DNA from: Megaustenia siamemsis
Lineage: Eukaryota; Mollusca; Gastropoda; Stylommatophora; Ariophantidae
Assembly: GCA_032433765.1 (NCBI GenBank)
Contig: JAVIAB010000008.1
Location: 45,202,606 to 45,266,605, forward strand
DNA: 64,000 bases
Direction: 5' to 3'
Position numbers and translations under genes: made by a program. How positions within the stretch are numbered: the first letter of the stretch is position 1; every line of letters begins with the position of its first letter. The notes beneath the pieces are model-generated. The model ran no database searches, was not told where the DNA came from, and was given only the letters and a program-made list of their open reading frames with translations. Shown here piece after piece: positions 55,454 to 64,000 of the stretch.

Positions 55454-56775
55454 TAGTAGTAGTAGTAGTAGTAGTAGCCCCCGTCAGCCATAGTTGACTA
55501 TGGATTTTTCAGCGCTCCTAGAAATGTTATTTTTTCCTTTTTTTTTTTTTCATTGTGTATTCTCTTACTCTATGAATCTGTCTGCTTCTTCTTTGAGGTG
55601 AACCTTTAGAGTGTGTTTCCAGAGATTGCGGTCTGCAGCTATGTCTTCACATGCTGCAGGGTTTATGTTCAGAGTCTTCATGTCGCGTTTACACACATCT
55701 ACAAATCGAAGTTTTGGGCGCCCCCTAGTTCTTTTACCATATGCCAGTTGTCTGTAGAGTATATCTTTTGGTACACGGCCATCTTTCATATGGTGTACAT
55801 GGCCAAGCCAGCATAACCTACATTGTTTGAGCAGCGTGTAGATATTCGGTAGGCCTGTGCAAGTGAGGACCTCCATGTTTGTCACTTTATCCTTCCAGGT
55901 GATACCAAGAATAGACAACGCATATGGAATGCATTGTTCTCCAGGGCATGAGCTTGGGCAGGAAAAGAAAGAGACAAGTTGTTGCCCATGCAACATGTTT
56001 CTTCACTCCACGCAGCCGAGCGGTCCAAAGGTCTAGCAGGGCAAGAACAGTTTGGTGCCAACTGTGCCGCAGGAGTTGCCAGAGCAATGTTGAACTCAAC
56101 ACTGAACTGCCTTAGGGACTCCATCTCCGGATTTTTCGTCAGGGTTTACTCCCAAAGTCTATTCTGTGAACGGGTACCCGCTAGACAGCGGGGGTTTATA
56201 ATCAGAGTTGACCTTCTCCTAGATGCGTTGCCATCTTTAGGCTGACGGGTCACACCTACCCGGGGAGGAGGTTAGAGGGTGCCTCCGATTCGCCGATGAA
56301 AACGTCATAGGGCATTTGGGGCATTTTATAGAATTAGCTGCCCAAAGCAACTAATTCACCCCACCCTCTGTATCGCCACTTGACTTCGTTTTGCGGAACG
56401 CAACAAGATTCTGAGCACGCCTCTATATCTAGAGGCCGGCCACTGTTCCACTAGTGGACACGTTTAGAAGTAGGTCAAGTCGCCTACCCCTAGGCGACAG
56501 GTAGGATAGTGCCTAAGCCCTCTCCATGCGTGAATCCGCTGTTCATATTATCGAAAATGGGTCAACTTACATTGAGTCCACAATGAATGAAAATACCATC
56601 CAATCCTTATCAATGAAACTGCACAATCATCATCGAATAAATAAAAACAACCACAGGAATCATGCAGGATAACTGCTACAGGCAAAAGGTCCTTCTGCTT
56701 TCATATTTAATCAAAATACACACGGCATAGCGACAAACATGTCTAGCTAGGATGCCATCTTGACAAAAGTAGCTA
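55454..56775 (-). mobile_element. Complete 1.3-kb non-autonomous LINE derivative
   Basis: It is bounded by perfect 13-bp copies of ctgaatacagtag (55441-55453 and 56776-56788). In minus sense it opens tagctacttttgtcaagatg and has a GC-richer leader of about 700 bp. It then carries a reverse transcriptase C-terminus: NNAFHMRCL, one frameshift, ILGITWKDKVTNMEVL, CRLCWLGHVHHMKDGRVPKD and GKRTRGRPKLRFVDVCKRDM (55565-55996). It ends gactatggctgacgggggc-like sequence and a CTA run. The RT palm and endonuclease are absent. It inserted about 40 nt downstream of the exon 3 donor. Confidence 0.85.
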
Positions 56776-56827
56776 CTGAATACAGTAGCGAGACATTAAA
56801 CGAAAATTACAATTAACCAGGTCAAAC

Positions 56828-57045
56828 CTGATATTCTCTGAACTAAGACCACTTATCAACTTGTCTGCCGCAATCAGCCGTTTCTCCATCAGCTTAGTTT
56901 CGGCCTCCAGTCTCTGTCTCTCAGCCATGGCATTCTCATACTTCATGTTCAAATCTTCCAGGAGTTCCTCTAGTTTGGCTACTTTTTTGTTGATCTTGTC
57001 CAGACTGCGACTAAGCTCAAAGAAATTTTTCTCTAATGCTGCGAC
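56828..57045 (-). CDS. DNAH10: DNAH10-like exon 3: stalk coiled coil 2
   Basis: Begins VAALEKNFFELSRSLDKINK and continues as a charged heptad-type helix (coiled coil 2, the returning stalk strand). It ends with KRLIAADKLISGLSSENI, the conserved entry to AAA5. The acceptor is tttcatttcag|GTC and the donor AG|GTTTGA (218 nt, ends phase 2). A complete 1.3-kb retroelement begins only about 40 nt into the downstream intron. Confidence 0.9.
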
Positions 57046-57725
57046 CTGAAATGAAATAGTTAGATGGTAAATCATATCTAGCTTCTTTGAAACATCTCCT
57101 AGACAAGATATATTTTTAAAGCAGTTTGAAGTTTAAATTATGGCTTGAGCAAGAAATATAAAATGAGAAGATAAAAGGAAATATAAGTCAGGAATTTTAA
57201 ATTATACTACAATGAATACCAAATACATGCGTCTTCTGATAATTTTTTCAGAACTGATACAATGCCAGAAATAACTTTCACAAGGACCAATGAAAATGTA
57301 ATTTCTGGATTTAAAAAGCAGTATCAAATTGTTTATAATATTTTATTTTAATTTAATACAAAATTCATTATAATGCATGTTTGTTATATACATAACTACC
57401 AATAGAGACATTATAATTTTGCATTTAAGAATCAATATAAAAGGCAGACCTTGAAGAAGATAATAGATTTATGAAATACCAGACACTGTAATAAGGTCAA
57501 TACAAGCAGCAAATCTGAGAGCTTTGACACAAAGACTTGATTTCACCTTATCCGTGTCAGACAATAAAAGGGAGGAAAATGAATTAAAACAAAAGCTGGC
57601 ACCCATACATTACATAACAATGTAAGATTTTATCAGAAGTTTATAAAGAAAAGTCAAAAAAACCAACTCAAGAGAAGAGATAAATATAGAGTGGAAACCT
57701 AACATTAAACTGAATAGCAACAAAC
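57046..57725. other. Intron sequence with weak LINE trace
   Basis: Near 57430-57550, aaaggcagaccttgaagaag and tctgagagctttgacacaaa resemble a decayed LINE end. Otherwise AT-rich. Confidence 0.4.
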
Positions 57726-57862
57726 CTTGTCTCTCTTGGGCTTTATTTCTCTGAACACTGCACAGTAACCCATTACTGCAACCACAAATTTCAGTAAACC
57801 GGCTCCAGCCTTGCTGATTGCTGCCATCTGCTGTATTGTCACATTAATACCGGCCAACATGG
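57726..57862 (-). CDS. DNAH10: DNAH10-like exon 2: microtubule-binding domain, second part
   Basis: Encodes [20 protein letters not shown] followed by the hallmark [20 protein letters not shown] that closes the microtubule-binding domain. The acceptor is ccctag|CC, completing the codon split from exon 1, and the donor is AAG|GTTTGT. The length of 137 nt fits the phases. The roughly 1.7-kb upstream intron carries LINE-A and 81-bp repeat copies. Confidence 0.88.
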
Positions 57863-58046
57863 CTAGGGAGTACAGAGACTATGTTGATCTTTAGTGATCA
57901 TTTTAAAGTTTAGGTTTTAATTCACACAAATATGAATTATCAACAGAAACAATATGGTTACAATGTAGACAGTAATAATACCTCTATTTGTAGTAATTAG
58001 TTACCAGCAAAGTTTCTTATAATTTGCCCCAATCATTGAGGTTTCC

Positions 58047-58310
58047 CTCATGTGGGAAACAACAGGCAAGAGGAAAAGAGGAAGACCCAGAGAGACACTG
58101 AGAAGAATATTGATGAGAGAGGCAAGAGCAGCAGGAATCGGCTCCCTCAATGAGATAGAGCAGCTTACACAGAACAGAGACAAATGGCGAGATTTGATAA
58201 AATATCTTTAAAAGAATTGAAAACTGCTAGAATAAAAATTTAGATAAGAGAAGGAGTATCTTGGTCTATGCCCTATGGGCTGGCTACGGCTCAAAAGGCC
58301 AATAGATAAA
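58047..58310 (+). mobile_element. LINE-A, short 3' copy
   Basis: Carries WETTGKRKRGRPRETLRRIL to RDLIKYL, the 3' UTR and a tagataaatagataag tail. The hairpin stem has a C-to-T change (gggctggctacggctc) that a G-U pair would tolerate. Confidence 0.9.
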
Positions 58311-58960
58311 TAGATAAGACTGAGGTATTGTGATTTGAGCAAAAATATTTCAAATTCAAAACTACATGTGACACTCAAACTTTCATGCAGCTTACCTGGC
58401 AAGTTTTCAATTAAAAATTACTTCTGTGTTGGGTATTGTATTTATTTATAATAAGCTACAAGCATAAGTTTACATAATTTCAACATGAAATTTCCAAATC
58501 TTCCACATTTTTTTAAAAACCGGTACACCAGACCAATAAAAAAGTTGTACAAATGGAAAAAAAAAACATGCACTTCAAATTTTTTGAGTGCTTAATATTA
58601 TCAATAATTTCTAAGATGTTCCAATTGGATATGGCATCATCAATTTTTCTTTCATTGTTATATTTATGTGAGTGATACATTGAAAACGTTTTCTGCATTA
58701 TCCAGTGAATTGATGATAAAATATTTTAAAATGCAGAGCTATTGATAGAATCTAGGAATTTTACCTTTAGATATAGTGATCGCCTTACTTTCATCATAAA
58801 CAGAGAAGGTCTCTTAAAACAGCGGTAATTCTGCATGGGCAAAGAGTCCAAGATTGTCATAACTTCATAGACATGGTGCTCCTTCTGAAGATGAAGAAGA
58901 TGATGGACGTGAGAAGCTGTCCTTCCTCAAATCACTACCTGCCACCTTATGATATTATGT
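58311..58960. other. Intron sequence, nothing recognised
   Basis: AT-rich. A minus-strand frame near 58750-58870 (EVMTILDSLPMQNYRCF) matches no dynein block, and exons 1 and 2 already join without it. Confidence 0.45.
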
Positions 58961-58969
58961 ATTAGTGAT

Positions 58970-59215
58970 GTCAGGTAGGAGCACCGTTTCACTTTAAGAG
59001 GGAACTGCAACCTCTGAAACAGGAAAGAATACTTAGATGATATTGGTGGTTACAGGTAGGAGCACTGTTTCACTTTAAGAGGGAACTGCAACCTCTGAAA
59101 CAGGAAAGGATACTTAGATGATATTGGTGGTTACAGGTAGGAGCACTGTTTCACTTTAAGAAGGAACTGCAACCTCTGAAACAGGAAATGATACTTAGAT
59201 GGTATTAGTGGTGTC
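58970..59215. repeat. 81-bp tandem repeat, 3 copies
   Basis: The unit is ggtaggagcactgtttcact, then ttaagagggaactgcaacct, then ctgaaacaggaaaggatact. Confidence 0.92.
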
Positions 59216-59528
59216 AATTATGAGCACCATTTTACTTCAAGTACACAGCCAGTGAACACTGTGGCCACAATGAGGTTTCTGTGGACCTCCCTCACTTGCA
59301 ATTTGTGCTATTGCAGAGTTTGGGAAAGTGGAGGTTTCACACAATATCACAGGAGCACCAACCTAGAGCAGACAGGCCTTGGGTCAGGTTCACCTGGCAG
59401 GTAGGGCTGCTGCATAAATCGTAGGCTCTAATTGAAATTGTGACTATCTATGCATTATCTATATATTACTTTACTAGATACTGCAACTATTTACAAAACA
59501 TTCGCTCAGTGTTTTTGCAAATACGTAC

Positions 59529-59710
59529 CCTTCACAGTTCCAGTCTGTTTGGAGGTTATATTGTCCACATCAAGTTCTTTTAGCTGTCGCAAGAAGCTGG
59601 GATCAGACATCATACCCTTGGCTGATTTCCAGCTGACTTCCTTGAGTCCTTTGAGCACAACAATGCACTCACAAACAGTCTGGACAGCCGGTGGAGGTTT
59701 TGCAAATGAC
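59529..59710 (-). CDS. DNAH10: DNAH10-like exon 1 of window: microtubule-binding domain, first part
   Basis: The exon reads SFAKPPPAVQTVCECIVVLKG and then WKSAKGMMSDPSFL. This is the conserved start of the dynein microtubule-binding domain at the stalk tip. The acceptor follows tctctcaacag and the donor is G|GTACGT. It enters needing one base and leaves with one (182 nt). The previous coiled-coil 1 exon was not found to the right and probably lies beyond the window. Confidence 0.88.
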
Positions 59711-59824
59711 CTGTTGAGAGAAAAGAAAACTCATGACTTGTTTTTAAAAACACATAGGTAAGGTGATAAAGTCTGTTATTCTCTTTACAAGCATCAAGAC
59801 AAAGTTTTGCAGGTTATAGTTAAA

Positions 59825-60150
59825 GTTATTCAAAGGCCCTGGTATCACTCCAAAAGAATGAAAATCCAAAATGGCTCAACTAACCGTGCCAGTGGAATCA
59901 TCCAAATTAACATCTCATCAAATATCCAAAAAAATAAAGGCAGCTGCACCCCCTTCATAGCAAACTCAACACAAGTCAAAAGACATAGGTGTATCAGCAC
60001 AGAAAGTGAATGCAGCTGAACTGTCCTTCATCATAGATATAATTATTCATCGTAAGCAATCTGAATATAGAAATACCATCCGGATGAAAAGCACAGCTCA
60101 TGGTGTGCACAGAGCACTAAACTCAGTAGCTCCAGCAGCAAGCTGAACTT
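59825..60150. repeat. Dispersed repeat R300, copy 2
   Basis: Matches 17765-18075 (aaaggccctggtatcactcc, ccgtgccagtggaatcatcc, acagctcatggtgtgcacag). Class unknown. Confidence 0.7.
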
Positions 60151-60224
60151 GGAATATGAGGAAACTGCAGCAAGGAACACTTTTCAGACAGTGCCTCAAT
60201 GGTTCTTGTCAACTATCTGACCAA

Positions 60225-60490
60225 AAATCTTAGGTATGATCTTCAAAACATCAGAAAGAAACAATCAACATTTTTTGGTCACATCATGAGAAGAGGAAAG
60301 TTGGAATACTTGGCAAAATAAAAGGAAAGAGAGATTTTGGACAATAAAGAGAGAAAATACTGGATAGCTTGGTGTCATGTCATGGAAAACAGTCAACAAC
60401 AGAACTGATACGATGCACTGTAGATAGAAGATTGTGGAAGGACATGATCGCCTATGCCAACCGGGATGGCACATGATGATGATGATGATC
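60225..60490 (+). pseudogene. LINE L2 3' end with GAT tail
   Basis: Broken frames carry NIRKKQSTFFGHIMRRGKLE and VDRRLWKDMIAYANRDGT-like words, then five GAT/ATG units. This shows the family's natural 3' end. Confidence 0.72.
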
Positions 60491-61219
60491 TTCAATTGTT
60501 ATCTTTCTTTCCTTTAAGATCCTATGGAGAGTCTTCTCCATTTTTTATTATCTATTATGAACTAGTTAAATTATTAATTTTTTAAATCATTTTGCAAGCA
60601 CCACTTTAGCACATAAGATGGTGTTTTGGATGTTAATTACGGCAAAAATCCAGAATTATACAGAATCGAGAAAATGTTTTTTTCTGTCTCTCACAAACAT
60701 TCTTTAACAAAAAAGAATTTTCTGCTGATGCAAGTTTGATTCAACCTTCCATAACTATCACAATATTACAATCTGAATACTCCTTTTAGTGTCATCTGTA
60801 AGTACAGTACAGTTTAGCATAGATCAACTCTAACTTAAAACTTATTATTGATAATTACATTAAAATATTCATTAAGGAAGATGGCAAGATTACATCTGAG
60901 AGCTGAATAGTGATAGAGTGAACAGAGTGTAATATATAACAATGTTGTATGTACTATGTCATAATAATGGATGATCCCTATCACAAGAGTACACTATGTG
61001 TAACACATAATTGTACTTATAAGGGCAAGATGATAACAATTTCAATGCTGCTAATAAATCTGCATCCCTAGTGCGACTCCTGGATCTTCATGTTTGTAAA
61101 GAGGGATGTTGCCTAAATTCAGGAGGTCTATGAGGGGATGGACTTGAGAACTAGTTTATCATTTTGAACCACAAGATAATCTGCGAGGGAGGGGAAGATC
61201 TGAGTGCTTATGGACAGTT
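60491..61219. other. Flanking intron sequence, nothing recognised
   Basis: No coiled-coil 1 exon of the dynein gene was found here. Confidence 0.45.
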
Positions 61220-61232
61220 GTTCATGGTTATT

Positions 61233-61499
61233 CTTTCTATTTATCTATTGTCCTTTCGAGCCGAAGACGGCACATAGGGCAGAACTACAATCTCAAAAAC
61301 AGAAACGTTGCGTGCCAAAGTGGCACATCTTGCAGAGATCACTGCTTCTAAAATATATGGTTCTGTTTCAATAACAAAGCTTTTTACAATGATAGCTTGT
61401 CAAGCCATCGATCAATCTCCTTAGTTGCCTCTTACGACATGCCTGGCAGGTCACAATTCTTTACATCCCACATAATGAGGCCCCGGTAACACATGGGAG
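61233..61499 (-). mobile_element. SINE-like element N, copy 2, complete
   Basis: 267 bp between perfect 13-bp copies of gttcatggttatt (61220-61232 and 61500-61512). The minus strand starts ctcccatgtgttaccggggc and contains gcatgtcgtaagaggcaact. It ends gccctatgtgccgtcttcgg, then ctcgaaaggacaatagataa. No tRNA boxes and no frame. The end matches LINE-A. Confidence 0.92.
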
Positions 61500-61621
61500 G
61501 TTCATGGTTATTATAAGGATAATAATCCTTATTATCAAGGATAGTTGAGGATAATCCAAAGACTAACTAGCAGTGTAAAAGCTGATACATAATTTGTTAT
61601 TACAACATGTTTGTAGGGAAA

Positions 61622-61950
61622 TTTTGTTTTTTTTCGTTCGCCAACTTTTACTTCTGACGAAGTCCCTAGAAAATAGGAACTGAATTTTGCCTGTTAATCC
61701 ATTTTTCCCTGGCAGTCGTGTGCACAGGGGTCCCTCGCCGCACAGGCAGATAACTCTGACTTTGAAGGTACTCATATTTTTTTTCATCAATGAGTAATTG
61801 ACGTTTCAAGCCAGGCCTCGCTGCTGAGATCAGGGGTGGTTGCCGCAGAGAGAAATCATAAACAAAAATCCCAACTGGTGCAGACAGGATTTGAACCCAC
61901 AACCTCTCTATGGCAAGACGCTGGCCTCGAGACCAACCAGTCCCCCAAAG
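61622..61950 (-). mobile_element. SINE family D, copy 2
   Basis: The minus-strand head is gggactggttggtctcgagg, then gtgggttcaaatcctgtct. The body is as in 42040-42390, with a poly-A-like end after gcgaacg. Confidence 0.85.
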
Positions 61951-62089
61951 TAGGGAAATTAAAATGCCATAAAATGCAGCAACCTCAAAGATGATAACTT
62001 ATATAATATTCTTATGTAAGAATGTGTGTCAGCTAGTTAAGCTTACCTGTAATTTGTCAAGTTTTATTTTTAGCTATCATATTGCTGCA

Positions 62090-62310
62090 TCTCTATATCA
62101 AGTTGCTATGAAGTGTTAATTTTATTTAGTTACATATTTGTATGTGTATGTTGTCCATTGTTTCTGCTGAAGGTCAACTGAGCCACAACATCATTTGGAT
62201 TTTATATTGTGTATACACTCCCACCTATGTCAAGTTGTAATCATACACATTTTTTTCTTTTTTTTTCAACTTTACAGCAGCTCTACATTTTGTATGCCTT
62301 TACCCCTGCA
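62090..62310 (+). mobile_element. Diverged family G-like repeat
   Basis: Has gttgtccattgtttctgctg, then aaggtcaactgagcc, parallel to the 47-kb and 53-kb copies. The match is loose. Confidence 0.5.
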
Positions 62311-62591
62311 ACATCTGCACAAGTTGTAAAGGTTCTCCATCTTATTATGGCTCTATCTCTTTCTCTACATGCACACACACATACACGTATGGAAGTAATA
62401 AAAACGTCACCTTTATGTGGTCATACTAATCAGAAACACTACACCACTGTACTGTAAATAGTTAGTAACAATATAGAGAACAGAATAGAGATAAGAACAT
62501 GGTTCAGACAGACCTGCACAGTATCAGTGTAAAGATTTCTATTTTACATGAAAAATACTCCAAACAGAAACAGTTTACCATCATTTTTTTT

Positions 62592-62880
62592 GTTCTGAGT
62601 AGTGAAAGTAAAGGTTCCCTCCATGCCTTGTTGTGAGCATGGGGTAGACGGTGTTAATGACCATATTCTTTTATGACCACAGCATATTTTTGGGTATGTG
62701 ATCTGTATCACGCCAGTCCATCTTACATCCAAGAAAAATCTCTGGTACCCACTTTTAGAGACTGGGTGAACCCCGGAGACTGGTCGGCCTGAAAAAATCT
62801 GCAGCTTCTCTGGATCAAACCTGGACCCTTCTGATCAGCACATTAACCACTCAACCACTGAGTTTCTGAGGAGTGAAACC
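62592..62880 (-). mobile_element. SINE family C, copy 3
   Basis: On the minus strand the head is tcagtggttgagtggttaa, then aagggtccaggtttgatcc. The body runs to ggtcattaacaccgtctacc and tccatgcc, then cttt. Confidence 0.82.
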
Positions 62881-63419
62881 TACTGCAATTGTGTGACATA
62901 AGATGTTGTCACATAGTGATGACTGTGTGTCACTGTAGCATGTGTACAATCTCACAGCTTTTCAGACTTTAGATCTTTTCACCTTTAGAGGTTTCATGAA
63001 TGCACATAAAAGCATTACAAATGTAAAGTAAAGTTATGTAATGGTGGTTTCATGCTCTACAACATATGAAGACATATAGTATCAGTGCCCATATTTCAAT
63101 GACTTGCATGTCTTATAGACGATATTGCCAGTATCATGCTTGCCTGATTGCAACCATTATTTTATTTTAAAATATTACCTTTTAAATAAGAATACTTTCA
63201 TCATAATAATCTCTGTTCACTGCTGTCAAATTTGAGATGGTAATTTCATTCTTTTAATTTTAAACTAATGAAGTCTTCATTAGAAATATCCGCAAAAGAG
63301 AAATATTGCCTCCTTTGAAGTATATATTTTAAATCTGGCCAGCAAGAAGTAGTTGATCTTTGGTTTACAGGATTAATGAAACAAAGCTGATCATGACTTC
63401 TTCTACCTTTTAGCTCCCA
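62881..63419. other. Intron sequence, nothing recognised
   Basis: No clear element. The tail of 62881-63060 is AT-rich. Confidence 0.45.
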
Positions 63420-64000
63420 GTGGAGCATAGGTCTTCAACAAACACTTTCCAAGTCGTTCTGTTTTTTGCAATTCTTTTAAGATCATTCCATGTCTTCCCC
63501 ATCATCTTCATCTCTGCTTCAATCTGTCTTCTCCAAGAATTCCTTGGTCTTCCTCTTTGTCTTTTCCCCTGGGGATTCAAAAAAGGGCCTGTTGTGTAAT
63601 ACTCTCAGTTGGTTTCCGTAGTGTGTGTCCTATCCATCGCCATCGTCTTCGCTGTATTTCTTTATCCACTGGTATTTGACCGGTACATTTCCATAATTCC
63701 ACGTTTGTGACTTTGTCCTGCCATTTCCATCCCTTTATTCTGCGCAAGCATCCATTAATGAAAGTCTGTACCTTCGTGATTGTCAATTTTGTTATTCTCC
63801 ATGTTTCACAGCCATATAATAGAACCGACTTAACATTGGAGTTGAAAATTTGTATTTTTGTATTTAGCCTAATTTCTTTGGATTTCCATATGTTTCCCAG
63901 TGCAATGAAAGCTCCTCTTGCTTTTGATATCCTTATTTTGGTATCGTTTTCTGTTCCTCCCTCTTTATCTATATTACTGCCCAGATATATATAAGATTGT
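63420..64000 (-). pseudogene. LINE L-D C-terminal region, runs off the window
   Basis: The minus strand reads VQTFINGCLRRIKGWKWQDK, then VELWKCTGQIPVDKEIQRRR and WRWIGHTLRKPTESITQQAL. The KRQRGRPRN-type end follows in another frame (63500-63580). The upstream part at 63800-64000 has the usual NSNVKSVLLYGCETW-type block. It is frameshifted. Confidence 0.78.

Noticed and set aside
58748..58872. Possible extra dynein exon reading EVMTILDSLPMQNYRCF
   Set aside because: It lies between exons 1 and 2, which already join in phase and match the family without a gap. No dynein block matches it.
62046..62075. Splice-donor-like end KLDKLQ|GTAAGC on the minus strand
   Set aside because: Stops lie immediately upstream, and only a micro-exon of about nine codons would be possible. 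No match to coiled coil 1 that could be trusted.

Overview
The window is animal nuclear DNA from an intron-rich, AT-rich genome. One conserved protein-coding gene crosses it on the minus strand, spread thinly through mobile elements and tandem repeats. Nothing looks bacterial or viral. The mix of tRNA-headed SINEs, several LINE families with tetranucleotide or trinucleotide 3' tails, TTAA-flanked MITEs and very large minisatellites suits a lophotrochozoan, probably a mollusc. The species is inference only.

The gene is the 3' third of an axonemal dynein heavy chain, best matching DNAH10 (inner-arm I1/f type). I placed 22 exons from 59710 down to 4624. Each has an AG acceptor and a GT donor, all phases join, and together they give about 1105 codons without a stop. 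They run from the microtubule-binding domain (59529-59710, 57726-57862) through coiled coil 2 (56828-57045), AAA5 (about 54382 to 44325), AAA6 (about 36332 to 21064) and into the C-terminal domain (18552 to 4624). The last roughly 180 residues should lie left of the window and the rest of the motor and tail to the right. About 3.3 kb of coding sequence occupies 55 kb.

Layout: 1-1905 is a 49-bp minisatellite; 1973-4357 an LTR-like repeat carrying a LINE dimer; 4.6-7.6 kb an exon plus LINE, piggyBac and SINE remnants; 7.7-14.4 kb exons among LINE RNase H remnants, two TTAA MITE families and a GAAA tract; 15-18 kb two minisatellites and nested LINEs; 21-25.5 kb exons and a second, inverted copy of the LTR-like repeat with a roughly 185-bp array; 25.8-36.4 kb eight exons among SINEs and LINE ends; 36.8-44.3 kb one 8-kb intron, half of it satellite (TCCG/TCTA, 37-bp and 15-bp arrays); 45-46.3 kb a mariner relic and a hAT-type MITE; 49.9-51.4 kb the longest LINE-A copy; 52-60 kb exons with a complete 1.3-kb non-autonomous retroelement; 60-64 kb LINE and SINE copies.

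The main new observations concern retroelement biology. LINE-A and a 267-bp SINE-like element share a 3' end with an invariant GCCG/CGGC stem, a variable loop and a GATA-type tail. One SINE-like copy appears to have grown that tail into 66 TCCG plus 14 TCTA units. A head-to-tail LINE-A dimer sits inside a single 12-bp target duplication. On the gene side, one exon's splice donor has been tandemly copied 42 nt downstream in frame. No RNA gene, CRISPR array, origin or operon was seen. Boundaries of degraded repeats are approximate.
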